Below are positions 14,359-26,362 of a stretch of 64,000 nt of DNA, in pieces. The notes beneath the pieces were generated by a model that searched no databases, was not told the DNA's origin, and saw only the letters and a list, made by a program, of their open reading frames with translations. Numbering within the stretch: the first letter of the stretch is position 1; each line of letters opens with the position of its first letter. A program made the position numbers and the translations under genes. This stretch comes from Gossypium raimondii (lineage: Eukaryota; Streptophyta; Magnoliopsida; Malvales; Malvaceae), in assembly GCF_025698545.1 (NCBI RefSeq), contig NC_068573.1:2423001-2487000 (forward strand). The letters are read 5' to 3'.

Positions 14359-16504
14359 TCATGGTACAATCACAAATAGAGGCTGCGATTTCCCAAATAT
14401 GACCGTGGATTCAGACCATATATATATATATATAACGAAAAGAAAATATAGAATAGGAAAAAATAAGGTTACCATGTCCACACTAACTGCTTTTCCATCC
14501 TCAGCTAGTATCTCAGTTATGGTTCCGGATTGGTCAGCCTGATTTGGAACCGAAAATTATGAATCACAAATGAATATATAGACATTCAACAAGAAAAATG
14601 ATCGGAGTAAACACTTTCAAGAGTATGAACATACTTCGATTTCGTTCATCAGTTTCATTGCCTCAATGATGCAGATTACTTGACCTTTCTGTACTTTATC
14701 TCCCACCTGTAAAAACCATTTGAAATGAGTATCCAAATCTTCTTCATGTATCACTGAATGAAAAATTCCGACTAAATTATGAGTCAGCTACAAGCAATTA
14801 CCTTGACAAATGGCGGTTCACCCGGTGCCGGACTCCGGTAGAAGGTTCCAGCCATGGGGCACTTGAGTGGAGGATGAGATGAGCTGCTAGTTTTAGCCGG
14901 GGATGCAGCTGAGGGCAGTGCTAGTGGTGGAGGGGCTGGGTTTGAAGGTGCCGGTGATGCTGTTGGGGCTGCTGCCGGAAATGGGGTTTGAAACATGGCA
15001 TGATGAGGCATGTACTGTGGCATGAAAACTGGGGGTGCTTGTTCCGGTGGCTGCAAAGCTTCCTTTTTTCTTATTATAAGTTCACAATCCGATTGCTTCA
15101 GTTGCAACTCTGTAATATCTCTCGAATCAACAAGCCTATTCACAGTAACACCAACATCATCGATTACGAAATTGATGCTTCGCGTATACAACACATTTTA
15201 TGTAAATGAACCAACTTACTTAACAAGGTCCGATACTTGTGTCATGAAAGCCGAGATTGCTGCAACATCCGGTATTGTATTGCCAGTAGATTTATCATCT
15301 TCCTTTGGCAATGCAGCTTTAGACTTCATGTCAACTACCGGTACAGAATTCGAAGATTTCTCTGCTGCAACCTTAAAGTTCACAAAGTTATATTTAGTAG
15401 TACAACATCGATATATATCTCTCATTTTAAATGCGAAAAACAATTAACTTCTCCGTCAAAAAACACACCTCGTTAAGCTTTGCACGTGCTTTGAAGGCCA
15501 TAGTTTTCTTCTCAGTATGCCACTGTAAATCACAGCCACATCAAGAAACAATATCACCGAGATGTTGAACCGATGACTACAATGCAGACATGATTATCGT
15601 ATCCGGGCATTTTTCGATTGCTAAAAAAGGACACTTATGTTCATATATGTCGAGATTGTCTCAAAAAACAAATATGTTTGATAGAAACCTTCAATGTTCT
15701 GTCACTAAAAACCCAAGCAGAAAAAACTAAGATATTCATCTAGAATTGATTTCTCATATGGGGAATACTAGAAACATAGTAATTGTCAAACCATGTTGCT
15801 TGAACTCGAGTACGAATGTTAGACACGGATATGTGGCCCCTATACTAAGAGTCAAATTACATTGATTGCATTTTGCCCCCTCTATTAAAGAAAAAGTAAA
15901 TTAGTTATTGCAAACCGATCCTTGTGCTAAAGGTTTCATCTATTTATACTTTTAAAAGCAGTCTCTGTCAAACATGCTAGTTTTTAATTGTACAAATGGA
16001 CGAAATTAAGGCAAAATGCAATCTAACTGACCTCCATAGTACTTTTACCCAAGTATTTTGCTATTGATCTATAATACATGGATTTATATTTAATGCAATT
16101 CTATGCATCATTGCTAAATAAAACACAAAGTAACTTCATTTTCTTTTTGCAGTGCTCAACCATGGTTTCATAAGGTTCTAAGAACAAATTAATCACATTT
16201 AAGTACTTGAAATAAAATGATAAACAAGTCATTCATGAACTATTGCAAACTAAAATCCTCAAAAAAAAAATCATTAACCATATAATCAACTTAAGCCCCA
16301 TATCTATTCAAAACACACCAAAAGAAAAGAAGAGAAAAATAAAAAAGCAACCTGGCATCCAGAAAATGCAGGGACCTTAATTGAAGATCCAAATGAGAAA
16401 CAAGACTTGGAACAATGAGGAAGAGCAAAAGAGATCTTTTGGGTTTGCTTTGGTTTAACAAAAGAAGAGATCTTAGGGCATGGAACAGAGATTGAAGAAG
16501 CCAT
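14359..16504 (-). CDS. BCCP2: Biotin carboxyl carrier protein of plastid acetyl-CoA carboxylase
   Basis: BCCP carries biotin between the carboxylase and carboxyltransferase parts of heteromeric ACCase, making malonyl-CoA for plastid fatty acid synthesis. Exons in gene order: 16504-16352, 15522-15469, 15371-15220, 15135-14802, 14706-14635, 14538-14473, 14382-14359; 855 nt, 284 aa. Residues 1-51 (exon 1) are Ser-rich and basic, with few acidic residues, as in a chloroplast transit peptide. A Pro/Ala-rich linker lies at about 160-205. The biotinyl domain covers the last 80 residues, with the biotin-attachment motif EAMKLMNE; the modified lysine is about K249. Residue 1 follows a minus-strand TATA box about 43-53 nt away. 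The final exon encodes only seven residues (PLFVIVP). I use the BCCP2 symbol because of neighbour order (next to SCC2, as recalled for Arabidopsis); BCCP1 cannot be excluded by sequence alone. Confidence 0.93.
15833..16031. repeat. MITE-like inverted-repeat element (family A, copy 1) in BCCP intron 1
   Basis: The ends are inverted copies: 'cagattgcattttgccc'-type sequence at about 15863-15880, and its reverse complement ('ggcaaaatgcaatcta') near 16010-16025. Flanking 'ggcccctatacta' matches the reverse complement of the far end only loosely. A second copy with the same core lies in MPP-beta intron 8. It has no coding capacity. Boundaries are approximate. Confidence 0.6.
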
Positions 16505-16546
16505 TTTAATGGAGGTTTAAAGCAAAACCCAGGCTTAGTTTTCAGC

Positions 16547-16557
16547 TTTATATATAA
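16547..16557 (-). promoter_or_regulatory. TATA box of the BCCP gene
   Basis: Read on the minus strand, TATATATAAAG lies 43-53 nt upstream of the BCCP ATG. That leaves room for a 5' UTR of only about 15-20 nt if transcription starts about 30 nt downstream. No competing TATA motif is closer. Confidence 0.6.
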
Positions 16558-17229
16558 AAGGAAATGACGGCGATGAGATTTAAGAAATGGGGAGAGAAAT
16601 CTTCGGAAAAACAAAAGAAAAGAAACCCCAAAATAGCAAAAAGCGAAAGCAGAAATTTTTTTCAAATGAATTTTTGTTTATTTATTTATTTATATTTGAA
16701 GTTCGATAGTTACGATGAACACTGTTTCGTGGTTTTAACTAACCTCAACTACATGTCGCCTGCTTCTTTTTTTTCATAATTTTATAACTCAATTCACTAT
16801 TATTTTATTTTATTCAATAATAAAATATTATATTATTATTCACTGATAATCCATCAAATATTATTTCTTCAAAAATTAGATTTTAGACTTTTTGTTCAAT
16901 GAATTTAAATGGTATAAAATTCTAAATATATTTTAATTATCAAATTAAATTGCTTTGAAATGATATATTTAGACACAGAATGTTATTTTATGTAAAACTA
17001 TAATCCCTAACTTAATATCACACCAAGGTTAAGCACATAAAACTAAAATTAAATAATTTTGGGATTAAACATTATTATGACTTTTTAGTAAATTAAAATA
17101 TTCCCAATAATAAAACCCAAAATGTAAAATTTATGCACTGAAAAAACATCAATTTCAAAATTAAGATCCTTATTTGCATCACCTGATATAAATTAAAGGC
17201 ATCAATCAATTTGGACCATAAAATTAGAA

Positions 17230-17631
17230 GGTTAAAACTGTCATTAATACCTCTACTTCCTAGAACTTATAAACTTAAGTAATATTCTTTCACGTTAATC
17301 TTTATACTATTTAAAATTTAAAACTTTAATCCTAATCAAAATAATAACAATAATGTGTATAATTATAAATTTTATAGATATTTTATTATTTTAAATTTCT
17401 CTACTATTTAAAACTTAATATTTCAAAATTATAATCATTAATTTATTCATTAATTTTTAATAAGTGTAAAGACTACCATGAAATTTAATATGTTTCACGC
17501 ATCAAATTGATGAATTTGGCGAGAATTAAAATTTTAAAAATCCAAAAATACAGAACTAAAAATACCAATTAAAATATAAGGATTAAATCCACAAATCTTA
17601 CAAAGTATAGGACCAATAGCAAAATTTAACC
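17230..17631. repeat. MITE-like inverted-repeat element (family B, copy 1)
   Basis: It begins with 'ggttaaaactgtcattaa' and ends, on the opposite strand, with 'ggttaaattttgctattgg', continuing inward as 'tcc.tatactttg' and 'gtggatttaatcc'. The same end sequence occurs in the element inside MPP-beta intron 6. About 400 bp, AT-rich, non-coding. Target duplication not resolved. Confidence 0.6.
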
Positions 17632-18116
17632 AGCTAATGCAAAATATAAATGATGGGTAGCAATTAGCAAACTGGCAGTTGGACTGCCAGCGGTGACACC
17701 CAATATTTTCAGCTCAAAAATAAATGACATTTAGTGCTACCATCCCCCAACCACAAATGCAGCTCAACATTCCAACCTATGTTACTTGGCAAGCAAATGA
17801 ATATATGCATCCAACAGGGGCATATCCAAATTATTTGAAATATCCTTCATATTCCTCTCAATGTGTTGGACATGAATACTTCAAATAAAATAAAATAGAA
17901 CATACATTACGGCCATTTCTGATTCTCTCAGCTCAAACACTAAAGACAGCCATACTTATTACAGAACCAAGAAGACTACAAAATGAATATAAAATTTACC
18001 CTTGATTGTTTGTTTCCCTGGAAACTTTGCTTGTATATAAAAGTGCCAAAATGTCTTTTTTTCTTGTGATTCCCCCCAAGAAGGTGATCCCATTGATAAA
18101 GAAAAAGCAAATTAAT

Positions 18117-21100
18117 CTAATACCGGTTCCAGTAAGTACGGCGTCTGAACCAGTTGTAGTCGCGCAAACCTTGGATAGGACCCATGGCAGCAATGGCGAC
18201 ATCCTGCATAAACCAAACACAAACATTTATATCATAGAATTTGGTAAAAGTACCATCTATATCATGTAGTCAGATTGCATTTTGCGCTCTATTCAAAGTG
18301 TAAATTGACCTTTTCTAGTAAAACATTTCATCCATTTGCACTATTAAAAACCAGCTTAGCTAACAAAATAACTAGCACATGAACGTTTAACAGGAGGATC
18401 AGTTTTGAACAGTAATTTGACCAATTTGCTCTTTGATTTAACGTGCAATGACTAATTTACCATTTTTTAAGTAAAGGGGGCAAAATGCAATTTGATTCTC
18501 AGTACAAGAACCTCTATGATATTTTTTCTCATAGAATTTCAATTTCTCATCCCATAAAAGTTCATTAGCTCGACCCGTAAGGTGGCACAGGTAGTTAAGG
18601 GCTAGGTTTAGTTGCAGTTCATACCCTGTCATAAATAAATCGGTTTGCCACACGTTTAACAGTGCTGGGGTCAACAGCATCGATCCTAGCAAATAATTCA
18701 GCAAATGGGATTCTCCGACCGTATGTAAGTAGCTGCAAGGATGGGAGGCCAAAGGCAAATAAGTGCTCGAAATAAGTAATAAACAAGGTACACAAGTGTT
18801 TTGCCACAACTATTTAAGATCATACAATTCCGTATGAGCAAAACAAAATCTTTGTTTCCAGTGAATTGAGATTTGTCCTTGAATCATTTAGAACTTTATT
18901 TGGATAAAAAACAGCTGTTGTGCTGATTCAAATTATGTGATTGCTTGAATTCCATGCACCATTGGAATTAAAACCCTTTATAGTTTCGGAAAAAAACTGT
19001 ACCTGGCGTCCAATGTCTTCAGCTACAGGACTGGTTCCATCTATGTGAAGCATCAAGGATGATTTTAACTGCAAAAAATAAACAGTAGTAGTTAAGCAAA
19101 TGGCAAGTTCGATAGGCAAGTTAATTACAGGAGAAACAATACATTCACCGTTGCTTAAACTTTGCTAGTAGTCCCTATACTTCACAAAGGTTGTGGATTT
19201 AGCATTTATACTTTAATTTTATCTATTAGATCCCTGTGCCTTTCAAATTGGTCAATGTTAGTCACTGTACTTTTCAAATTTTGAACTTTTAGTCTTAACC
19301 AAAACAGTAGCAATCAAATTCGTTTGATTAAATTCAATTACTAGTCATGTACTACGCGTACACTTGTAGACTTGATCCATATACTCTAATTGAATTATTT
19401 TATGTCCCTATACTTCCGAATTTTGAAATTTCAGCCTTGAGGTAAATGATAGTCATTAATCCATTAATTGAATTTTTAGTGAGTAATGTGTGGAAATAAT
19501 ATGCTGACATAACATTAGATTTATGATAATATGTTCGGCACATAAGATTTTATAAATAAATAAACTTAATGAATTTAATAGTTATCATTTGGTAAGGAAA
19601 GAAGTTTTAAGATTTGAAAAGTATAGGGACCAAAAATGACCAAATTAAAGTATAGGGATTAAATCCACAACTTTCGGAAAATACAAGGACTAATAGCAGA
19701 ATTTAACCTTCACTATTTATAGGGCACAGGCATTGATTTGGAAATTGGAATACAGATGTCTCTGTCTGCTAATCAAGGATGATAATGGCTCAGTCTGGTT
19801 TCGGAAAACAAATTGTAGATAAGTTTGGATCAGTTCATCAGTACTTCAACTTTTTTAAAAAGAAACATTTTTTTAATAGTAATTTTTCATTCTTTCAACA
19901 ATTTAGGAAAACAATATTTATTTTTATACTATAAAAGTAAAAAACTAAGAAATAGAATTTGGCTTGAATAAACGAAATCAAACAAAGTTTCAAAGTTAGC
20001 ATGTATCAAACGATAATAAAAGATAGCAGCATTTGTAGTTACCTGATTACGAGCACGAATGACATCAGCTTCCGAAACACGATAGGCTAGCTTGGTTGTC
20101 TCATACATAATAGCATAAGCCAAATCATCCAAACAATCAGGCTGAAACCATAACACAGAAATTATTTCCCAAAATAAAATAAAAAGAACAAAAATATACA
20201 AATAGCCAAGTACTGGTGAACAAAACAAAATTTTTACACCCTATGTTCTTCAGACTCAGGTGTGTCAGTTACTGGTGAGTGTCCAACATTTGTATGCTAA
20301 ACTTTTTAAGATTTTTCATGCATTTGGTGGGTCCTTGGAAGATCAGATCTTATACCCGTATCCAAAAAAGTGTTTGGGTACTTTAAGAAAAAGGCAGAGT
20401 TGGAGCAACATAGGTTAAACCACTCTCATAGGAAAATGCAGCAAGAAGATGAATTAAAATTATTCAGATGGTATCAAGTAATATTACGATCTTTTATCTA
20501 AACAATTGTCAATCAAACTTGTAGGATTTGATCCTCCTTTTTTTCAGCAAAACTTTTATTTCAATCATAACATAGTACAGAAACACAGCAACCTCACCTT
20601 GGCAACAGCATAGACACCAAAAAGACCGGTATCTTTATAGTTGGTGTTGAAAGCCATCATGCTTTCTGCAATTTCATTAATGCCGACTCTTTGTGCCAGC
20701 TCAGAGCTGTTTAAAGGATTTGAAAGCTAATCAAAACATTGTTGCAACATAAGAGTTTCATTGTGAGACTTGAACATAATTTAGTGTAAAATATGATTCA
20801 AGATTCAGCATAAGAATAAAGCTCACCCCATGTGTTTTCCACCCCCAGCATTTTTGCTCCACGAACCCAACATTGCCTGCATAACCATGAGCGCAATGGA
20901 ATCTGGATCTGTCCAAGAAGCTCCCTCAAAAGCAACAGCAAATTGCGCCAGAGGAACATCATCATTGATCATTCTAACCTGATTTCAGAGGGTATATCGC
21001 ATTGAAAGTGAATGTTACTGAATAAAACAGTTCAAAATTTACGAAAGAAATGACACCCCACCTCAGAACCAGTAAAAGTTGCTGGTTCGTTCATAACTAA

Positions 21101-23319
21101 CTGAGAACCAGTGGTTGGATCAGACGATAACTTGGTAAACAACTTCTTCACTTGGTCAACAATTTCCTCATGCTTAACAGCACCAGATGCAGCAATGACC
21201 TGTAATAGTTACCAAATAACACAAATTTTATAAGAACCGATCAACAACTATTGCACAAAGTATTTACATAATATGCTTGGAGATCAACAGAATAACATGG
21301 TATTCCTTAGTTTAAACTTTAAAGCGCATAGCCATGTCGTGTTAAATGAACAACAAGAGAAGATGATTAGTTCTTTGCATACCATTCTAGGAGCAGTATA
21401 GTGTGTCTGAATATAGCTTTGCAAATGCTCTTTGGTGATCGTCCTAATATTATCAGCAGGTCCGAGAATAGTTCTACCAAGAGGAGTGTACTGGAAAGCA
21501 GTTGAATGCAAATGGTCAAAAATAACCTCCTCCGTTTGACCCTCAACCTACAAAATTCCCCAGAAGATAGCTTGCGTTATGGATAATCAACATAGAACCA
21601 AAACAAGTGCATTTGGCATTATCTATAAAGAAAAGAATGATAACAAACATCTTTATGAGACTTGACAAAAGATTATTTAACACCAAATAGGCGCACCTGG
21701 GGAAACAAATGAGACACCTGTGCTTGCATACTACTCGAATTACATTCTAAAAAGTTTGAATTCAACTTGATCATTGACAATTTGAGCTTGAGCAACTTGA
21801 AATATTATACAAGCCATTTCGTATATCTTATGTTTGACTTGAGTAGCTTTCTAACCTAATTGAGCTTTTTTTCTTTTAATTAGCATTGGAAACTTTCAAT
21901 TTGAACTTGAGCTTGAACAGTTCAATCTTTATCTCCAATCAAGCTCAAATTAGAAAATCTGAATTAAGCTCATTTTTTACTAAGTAAATACGCCTAATCA
22001 AACAAGCTAAAACAATTTGGTCTTTATCTCGAATTGAGCTTCAGCTTGAAAAGTGAAACTCGATCCAGCCAAGCCTCAACCAAATAGTCCATCTAAAGCA
22101 GCTACTCGGAAACTAAGGACTTCCATCACATATTAGTAAAAAAACACAAGAAAATTATTTTAAACAAATAAATTTAATATCTTTACTATAAAAACCCTGA
22201 AGCCAATAATAATTTGTATTGATCTAACAATCCAATTACCTCCTTTGACCCTAAAAGTAAATAGTCAACTTCCTAAATTAACCACTAAAACACAAACCAT
22301 TCAAAAACACACTAATAACCAAATCAAAATCAGGCAAAACACAGGCTCAAACACAATTTTTACCTCCCAACACACATCAAGCCAAAACCAATTTTTTTTA
22401 AAAAATCCATTTTTAGCAAATCATATCCTTCTCCCTGCTGATTATATTTCCTTAACATTATACTCTACATTTCCTAAAGATCATATATATATAAACACAT
22501 AACTTATTCAGCTCCTAATGCCAAGCAAAAACACAAACAACCCAAATTTATTCCCTTCTATAATACCTGAGAACAATACATTCTAAACATATAAAAACAT
22601 ATATTATAAAAAGAAACCTTACTTAGAAACCCCAAATATCAATGATTTTTAATTACCTCTTCCATTTCCCTTAGAATCACATCCCTTTCCCTACTAATTC
22701 TGTGTTCCTCAAACTTCGAATTCTGCAAAATATCGGCCAATATATCCAACGCTTTAAAGACATCTTTGTCCATAACTTTAGCGTAATAAGTCGTCTGTTC
22801 CCTAGAAGTATAAGCATTCAAATGGCCTCCCATATTCTCAATCTCTTCCTCCAGTTCCCTCGCAGACCTCTTCTCTGTCCCTTTAAATATCATATGTTCC
22901 AAGAAATGCGCTGTCCCATTCGTCTCCTCGGTCTCAAATCTCGATCCTGCATCGATCCAGACCCCAACCGTGGCTGTGTGGGAAGACAGGGTAGATTCGG
23001 TTGCCACACGAAGGCCATTGGGCAAAGTTGTGATTTTGGTTTCGGGAGAAGATAAGATGTGGGTGTGGGATGTCACGGTTGGGTGAGGGGAACCGTATTT
23101 GAGGAAACGAGGATCTGGGTTTTCGAGCTTTTGGAGCTTTGATTTAACGGCGAGGGCTAATCGATCGTAGATCATGGCGGTTGGTGGAGGAGGGGAGATT
23201 TCTTTAGATTCGGCGGCGGCGAGCGGAGAGGCGGCCGAAGAAGATGATCTAGCGGCGGTGAAAGAATATGATGGCTTGCGGGACCGGCGAGCAAGAGAAA
23301 GCAGCTGCTTGGTCGCCAT
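18117..23319 (-). CDS. MPPB: Mitochondrial processing peptidase beta subunit (also cytochrome bc1 core 1 in plants)
   Basis: The catalytic subunit of the peptidase that removes mitochondrial presequences; in plants it is built into complex III of the inner membrane. Exons in gene order: 23319-22657, 21547-21383, 21199-21062, 20978-20827, 20706-20598, 20141-20043, 19068-19003, 18732-18625, 18203-18117; 1,587 nt, 528 aa, matching the family length (about 530). The N-terminus is a basic, Ser/Ala-rich presequence without acidic residues for about 35 residues. The inverted zinc motif HFLEH is at residues 138-142; the further zinc-ligand glutamate is expected in REMEE at the end of exon 1. A glycine-rich substrate loop (GGGKHMG) is encoded at the exon 4/5 junction, and the family C-terminus [10 protein letters not shown] is present. 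All splice sites are GT..AG. Introns 6 and 8 contain MITE-like elements, and a foldback element sits 118 bp upstream of the ATG. Confidence 0.97.
18263..18505. repeat. MITE-like inverted-repeat element (family A, copy 2) in MPP-beta intron 8
   Basis: Left end 'agtcagattgcattttgc'; right end, on the other strand, 'gaatcaaattgcattttgcc', continuing 'ccctttacttaaaaaatgg'. The core is the same as the element in BCCP intron 1. About 240 bp and non-coding. Confidence 0.6.
19153..19708. repeat. MITE-like inverted-repeat element (family B, copy 2) in MPP-beta intron 6
   Basis: The ends pair as inverted repeats for about 65 bp: 'cttaaactttgctagtagtcc' at the left, and 'ggttaaattctgctattagt' reading inward from the right. 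Both continue through 'gttgtggattta' and 'tatactttaattt'. About 555 bp, with no coding capacity. Confidence 0.65.
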
Positions 23320-23436
23320 GTTTGATGATTCTTTTTCCCCACTGTGTAATTTTTAGGGTTTGAGAGAATTAGGAAGAGACGATGGGTGTGATTGTTCATT
23401 AGGGATACTGCAGTCGTTTTTAAGTTTAAAGAAGAA

Positions 23437-23707
23437 GGGTAAACTACAGTTTTAGTCCTCCAACTATAAGAAATTTCTTTTTTAATCATCAAACTATGAA
23501 AAGTTATAAAATGGTCACTCAACTATTCAATTTCCTTTTTTCTGGTCACCCAACTATTGATTTTTGGGTGTTTCCATTTTTATGTTAACCAATTGGTGTC
23601 CAAAAATAAAAAATTGAATTGTTAGGTGACCATTTTGTAACTTTTTGTAGTTAGGTGATTAAAAAAATACTAATAATTGAGTGACTACTGATGTAGTCTC
23701 TTTACCC
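23437..23707. repeat. Foldback MITE just upstream of MPP-beta
   Basis: Arms of about 96 bp (23438-23533 and 23611-23706) are inverted, imperfect copies sharing 'tttaatca.c.aacta', 'aagtta.aaaatggtcac' and 'caattt', around a 77-bp centre. The outermost bases are GGGTAAA...TTTACCC. It lies 118 bp from the MPP-beta ATG, so within its promoter or 5' UTR region. No clear target duplication was found. Confidence 0.7.
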
Positions 23708-24229
23708 CTCTTACAAGCTTGATTCATAATTTTTTGTTTTGGTAAGCCTCTGACACACCAGCAATTGCATACAAGCATCATAAACATAACTCTCGAGTGT
23801 TTAAGTAAATTTGTCTTATGGCATGTCAATTATATCGGAACACTTTTCAAATGGTAACATAAATTTCTACCACAACACTTTTCAAGTCTCAAACATTCAT
23901 CTCAAAACATCATTAATAGAATTATTCATCCAAAAATGACAAATTAAACCGAAGCCAATAATTTAGAGAAACATAGAACCAAGTTAGAATGTCAAAAAGT
24001 AATGAGTAACAATGCATTTGATTAAGTAAAACCTCAACATCGCTTTTTCTAACACTTAACCAAAACTCTCAAAAACTCCAATTTAATCTCACCTAAGCTG
24101 TATGATTAAGATTTAGAACTTGAAAACACTTTAAACCCTGTATAAAACCAATAAAAATCAGCCTCTACAACTCATCCAAAACTTCAATAATCTACCCAAA
24201 ACCATACCAACTCTCAAATTCACTGTTTT

Positions 24230-24760
24230 AATGTCATTGTGGAGTGTGCCTCGTATTTATGAATCAATGTTGCGATGACACAAAAAATGACGTCCCGACG
24301 AGGGACATATGAGTTGCGACGTGGCGAAGTGTTTCCAATTCAATCGGGTTTTCTTCTCCTAGTTAAACTCTGCTATTGTTTCCCAGTTAAACTCTGATTA
24401 GTTTATGGTTATTTTAGTCATGTTTAACCTGCGAATTTAGCCTATAAAAGGGACTGTTATAACCTAGATTAATCACCATCATCATCTTTGAGGTTGAGAG
24501 AGTTTTGTGAATTTTAGGGAATTTCAAGTTTTAATCAAAATGTTGTGTTCCTTCAGAATTTAAGGTTATTTGTTGAAATTATCTCTATCTTGTACTTTTT
24601 TGGTTTTTTGCTAATTTAGTGAAGTCTCAATGAAATTATATTTTCATGAAGAAATTATATTTACCTTGTTGAGATCAATGAAATTTTTATGAAGAATAAA
24701 AGAAAATGAATGAGGGAGTTAATGGGAGTTAGAATAACATTCCCTCCAATTGAAATTGGC
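24230..24760 (+). repeat. LTR-like fragment with TATA box
   Basis: A GC-richer block ('gacgtcccgacgaggg', 'gcgacgtggcg') precedes TATAAAAG at 24443-24450 and a transcript-leader-like stretch rich in 'atcatcat'. The dense CG dinucleotides and the core-promoter layout resemble the U3/R part of an LTR. No partner LTR or target duplication was found, so family and limits are open. Confidence 0.4.
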
Positions 24761-25191
24761 TAATGGGTCATTTGCTAATGAGTCTCTGGTCTAATAGCAT
24801 CTAATAGCCATTTAAGGCCTCCTCATCTTTTTAATTATAATTTCTATATTAAAGACATCTGCCTCACTAATTTTAATTTTCTTTCAAAATAGTTCATAAC
24901 TCAAATTCTAATTTCTAAACTCTAATTAATTTAATGCAATTTAATAATGGATATTCAATTATACTAAGTCATAAAAATAATTTGATACCCGTTTTCGAAA
25001 AACATCTTTATTTAACTTTCCAGAACGTCTTAGATTTTTTATTTTCAATGCTTTACAAATTTTTTGACATCGAAAAATTTTGAGTTTTTACAAATTTGGT
25101 AAGTATGGTAGTTTGTTTGCAACGGGAACAACCTTTTATCAAAGTAACGCTTTATTAGCCATGACCTTTTAAGGGCCTTAATGTCGCTCCT

Positions 25192-25430
25192 CGAAGAAGC
25201 CTCTTAAAGCTCCAATACATCATTGGGTGAGGCCTACCGAAGACCTCAAATGCCGTTATTGTAGAAGCGTTTTAAGGCTTTAAATCCCCGTCGGGTGAGG
25301 CTTCTTAAGACCCTAATGTCGTTTTTAGTGTTGTCCTACCAAAGGCTCCAATGTCACTCTTAGAGAAGCCTCTTACGGCTCTAGTGCCCCATTTGGCGTG
25401 GTCTCTTAAGACCTCAACTCACTAAAAAAC
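25192..25430. repeat. Degenerate tandem repeat, about three units
   Basis: Units start near 25192, 25261 and 25362, each opening with a variant of 'gaagcctcttaaggctc'. They continue through 'ccca.t.gggtgaggcctc' and a 'cttaagacc' segment. Unit lengths differ (69-101 bp), so the copies are old or were built with indels. No coding signal. Confidence 0.5.
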
Positions 25431-26097
25431 GATTGCTAGGCCCATTGGGCATAGCCTTTTAAGGCTTCAATAGACAACACTACAACATGCCAAGTAAGAC
25501 TACATAAAAAAAGGTGAAAAAAATAAAGTAAAAAATAACAAAAGGCATTAAGACAATTTTAGAGTTCATTACATATATACTCTAATGAAGTTTACCAAAT
25601 TAGGCTAATCCGTTCAATGGAGATTTTATCATAAATTCATTCTTATGGAATTGACTCATTCTAGCGAATCTCTTCGTTTTTAGTAATTTTTCACACTATT
25701 TAAGAGGGGAACCCCCTATTTTAATGACTCGACGTACCCCTTACAATGTGAACTACCATGAAAAACCATCCTAACTTTTCTACAACAACCGGGCAAATGA
25801 GGAAATTGAGTGGTGAAATGTGGAAAGAGATGTATATAGTCGTTTATTATGGATAATGCACTAAAAGATTTTAAATCTTACTAAAACCAGGTCATCTTTA
25901 AGTTTAAAGATGAAAAGGTAAATGCGTAATTTAAGTATTCACCATTTAAAAAACTCTTGAAATTAGGGTTTTCGAGAGAACAAAAGTTTGATTCATAATT
26001 TTTGTTTTTGGTATACTAAAGAAATATGTTTAAATCTAGTCTAGATTATGGCGTACCTACGATGTGGATGAGAAAAAATTAGAGTTAATGCAATAGT

Positions 26098-26362
26098 TGG
26101 GGCCTGAACTTGGCAAATATTTTCAAATTGGGTCTACTTTTTTTTTGTCCAAGTTAATCCTTGATCTTGACAATTGTTCCCACATTAAGGCCTATATTTT
26201 TCTTGGTTATAAGTTAGTCCCTGATATTTCTTTGAAAAAAAAGTTGGACAGAAAAATATCCAGACTCTAATGTGAGAACAATTGTCAAGTTAGAGGATTA
26301 ACTTGGATCAAGAAAAAAGTTTAGACCCAAATGTGAGAACAATTCTGTAGTTTGAGCCCCAA
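26098..26362. repeat. Inverted-repeat (foldback) element
   Basis: Left arm about 26098-26210 and right arm about 26250-26362 are reverse complements with mismatches. Shared segments include 'aaattgggtcta', 'ccaagttaatcc', 'cttgacaattgttc' and 'cacatta'. The centre is about 40 bp. A partial third copy of the arm motif follows to about 26450. Non-coding and MITE-like. Confidence 0.55.

Larger units (their letters stand above)
16505..18116. other. Spacer between BCCP (upstream side) and MPP-beta (3' side)
   Basis: It holds the BCCP promoter near 16550, very AT-rich sequence, a MITE-like element at 17230-17631, and the MPP-beta 3' UTR near 17900-18116. No coding sequence was recognised; the short ORFs here have no family signature. 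Confidence 0.6.

Noticed and set aside
16291..16665. Alternative minus-strand frame overlapping BCCP exon 1
   Set aside because: Different frame, crosses the BCCP TATA box, and its Phe/Leu-rich translation has no domain. The transit-peptide frame from 16504 splices correctly.
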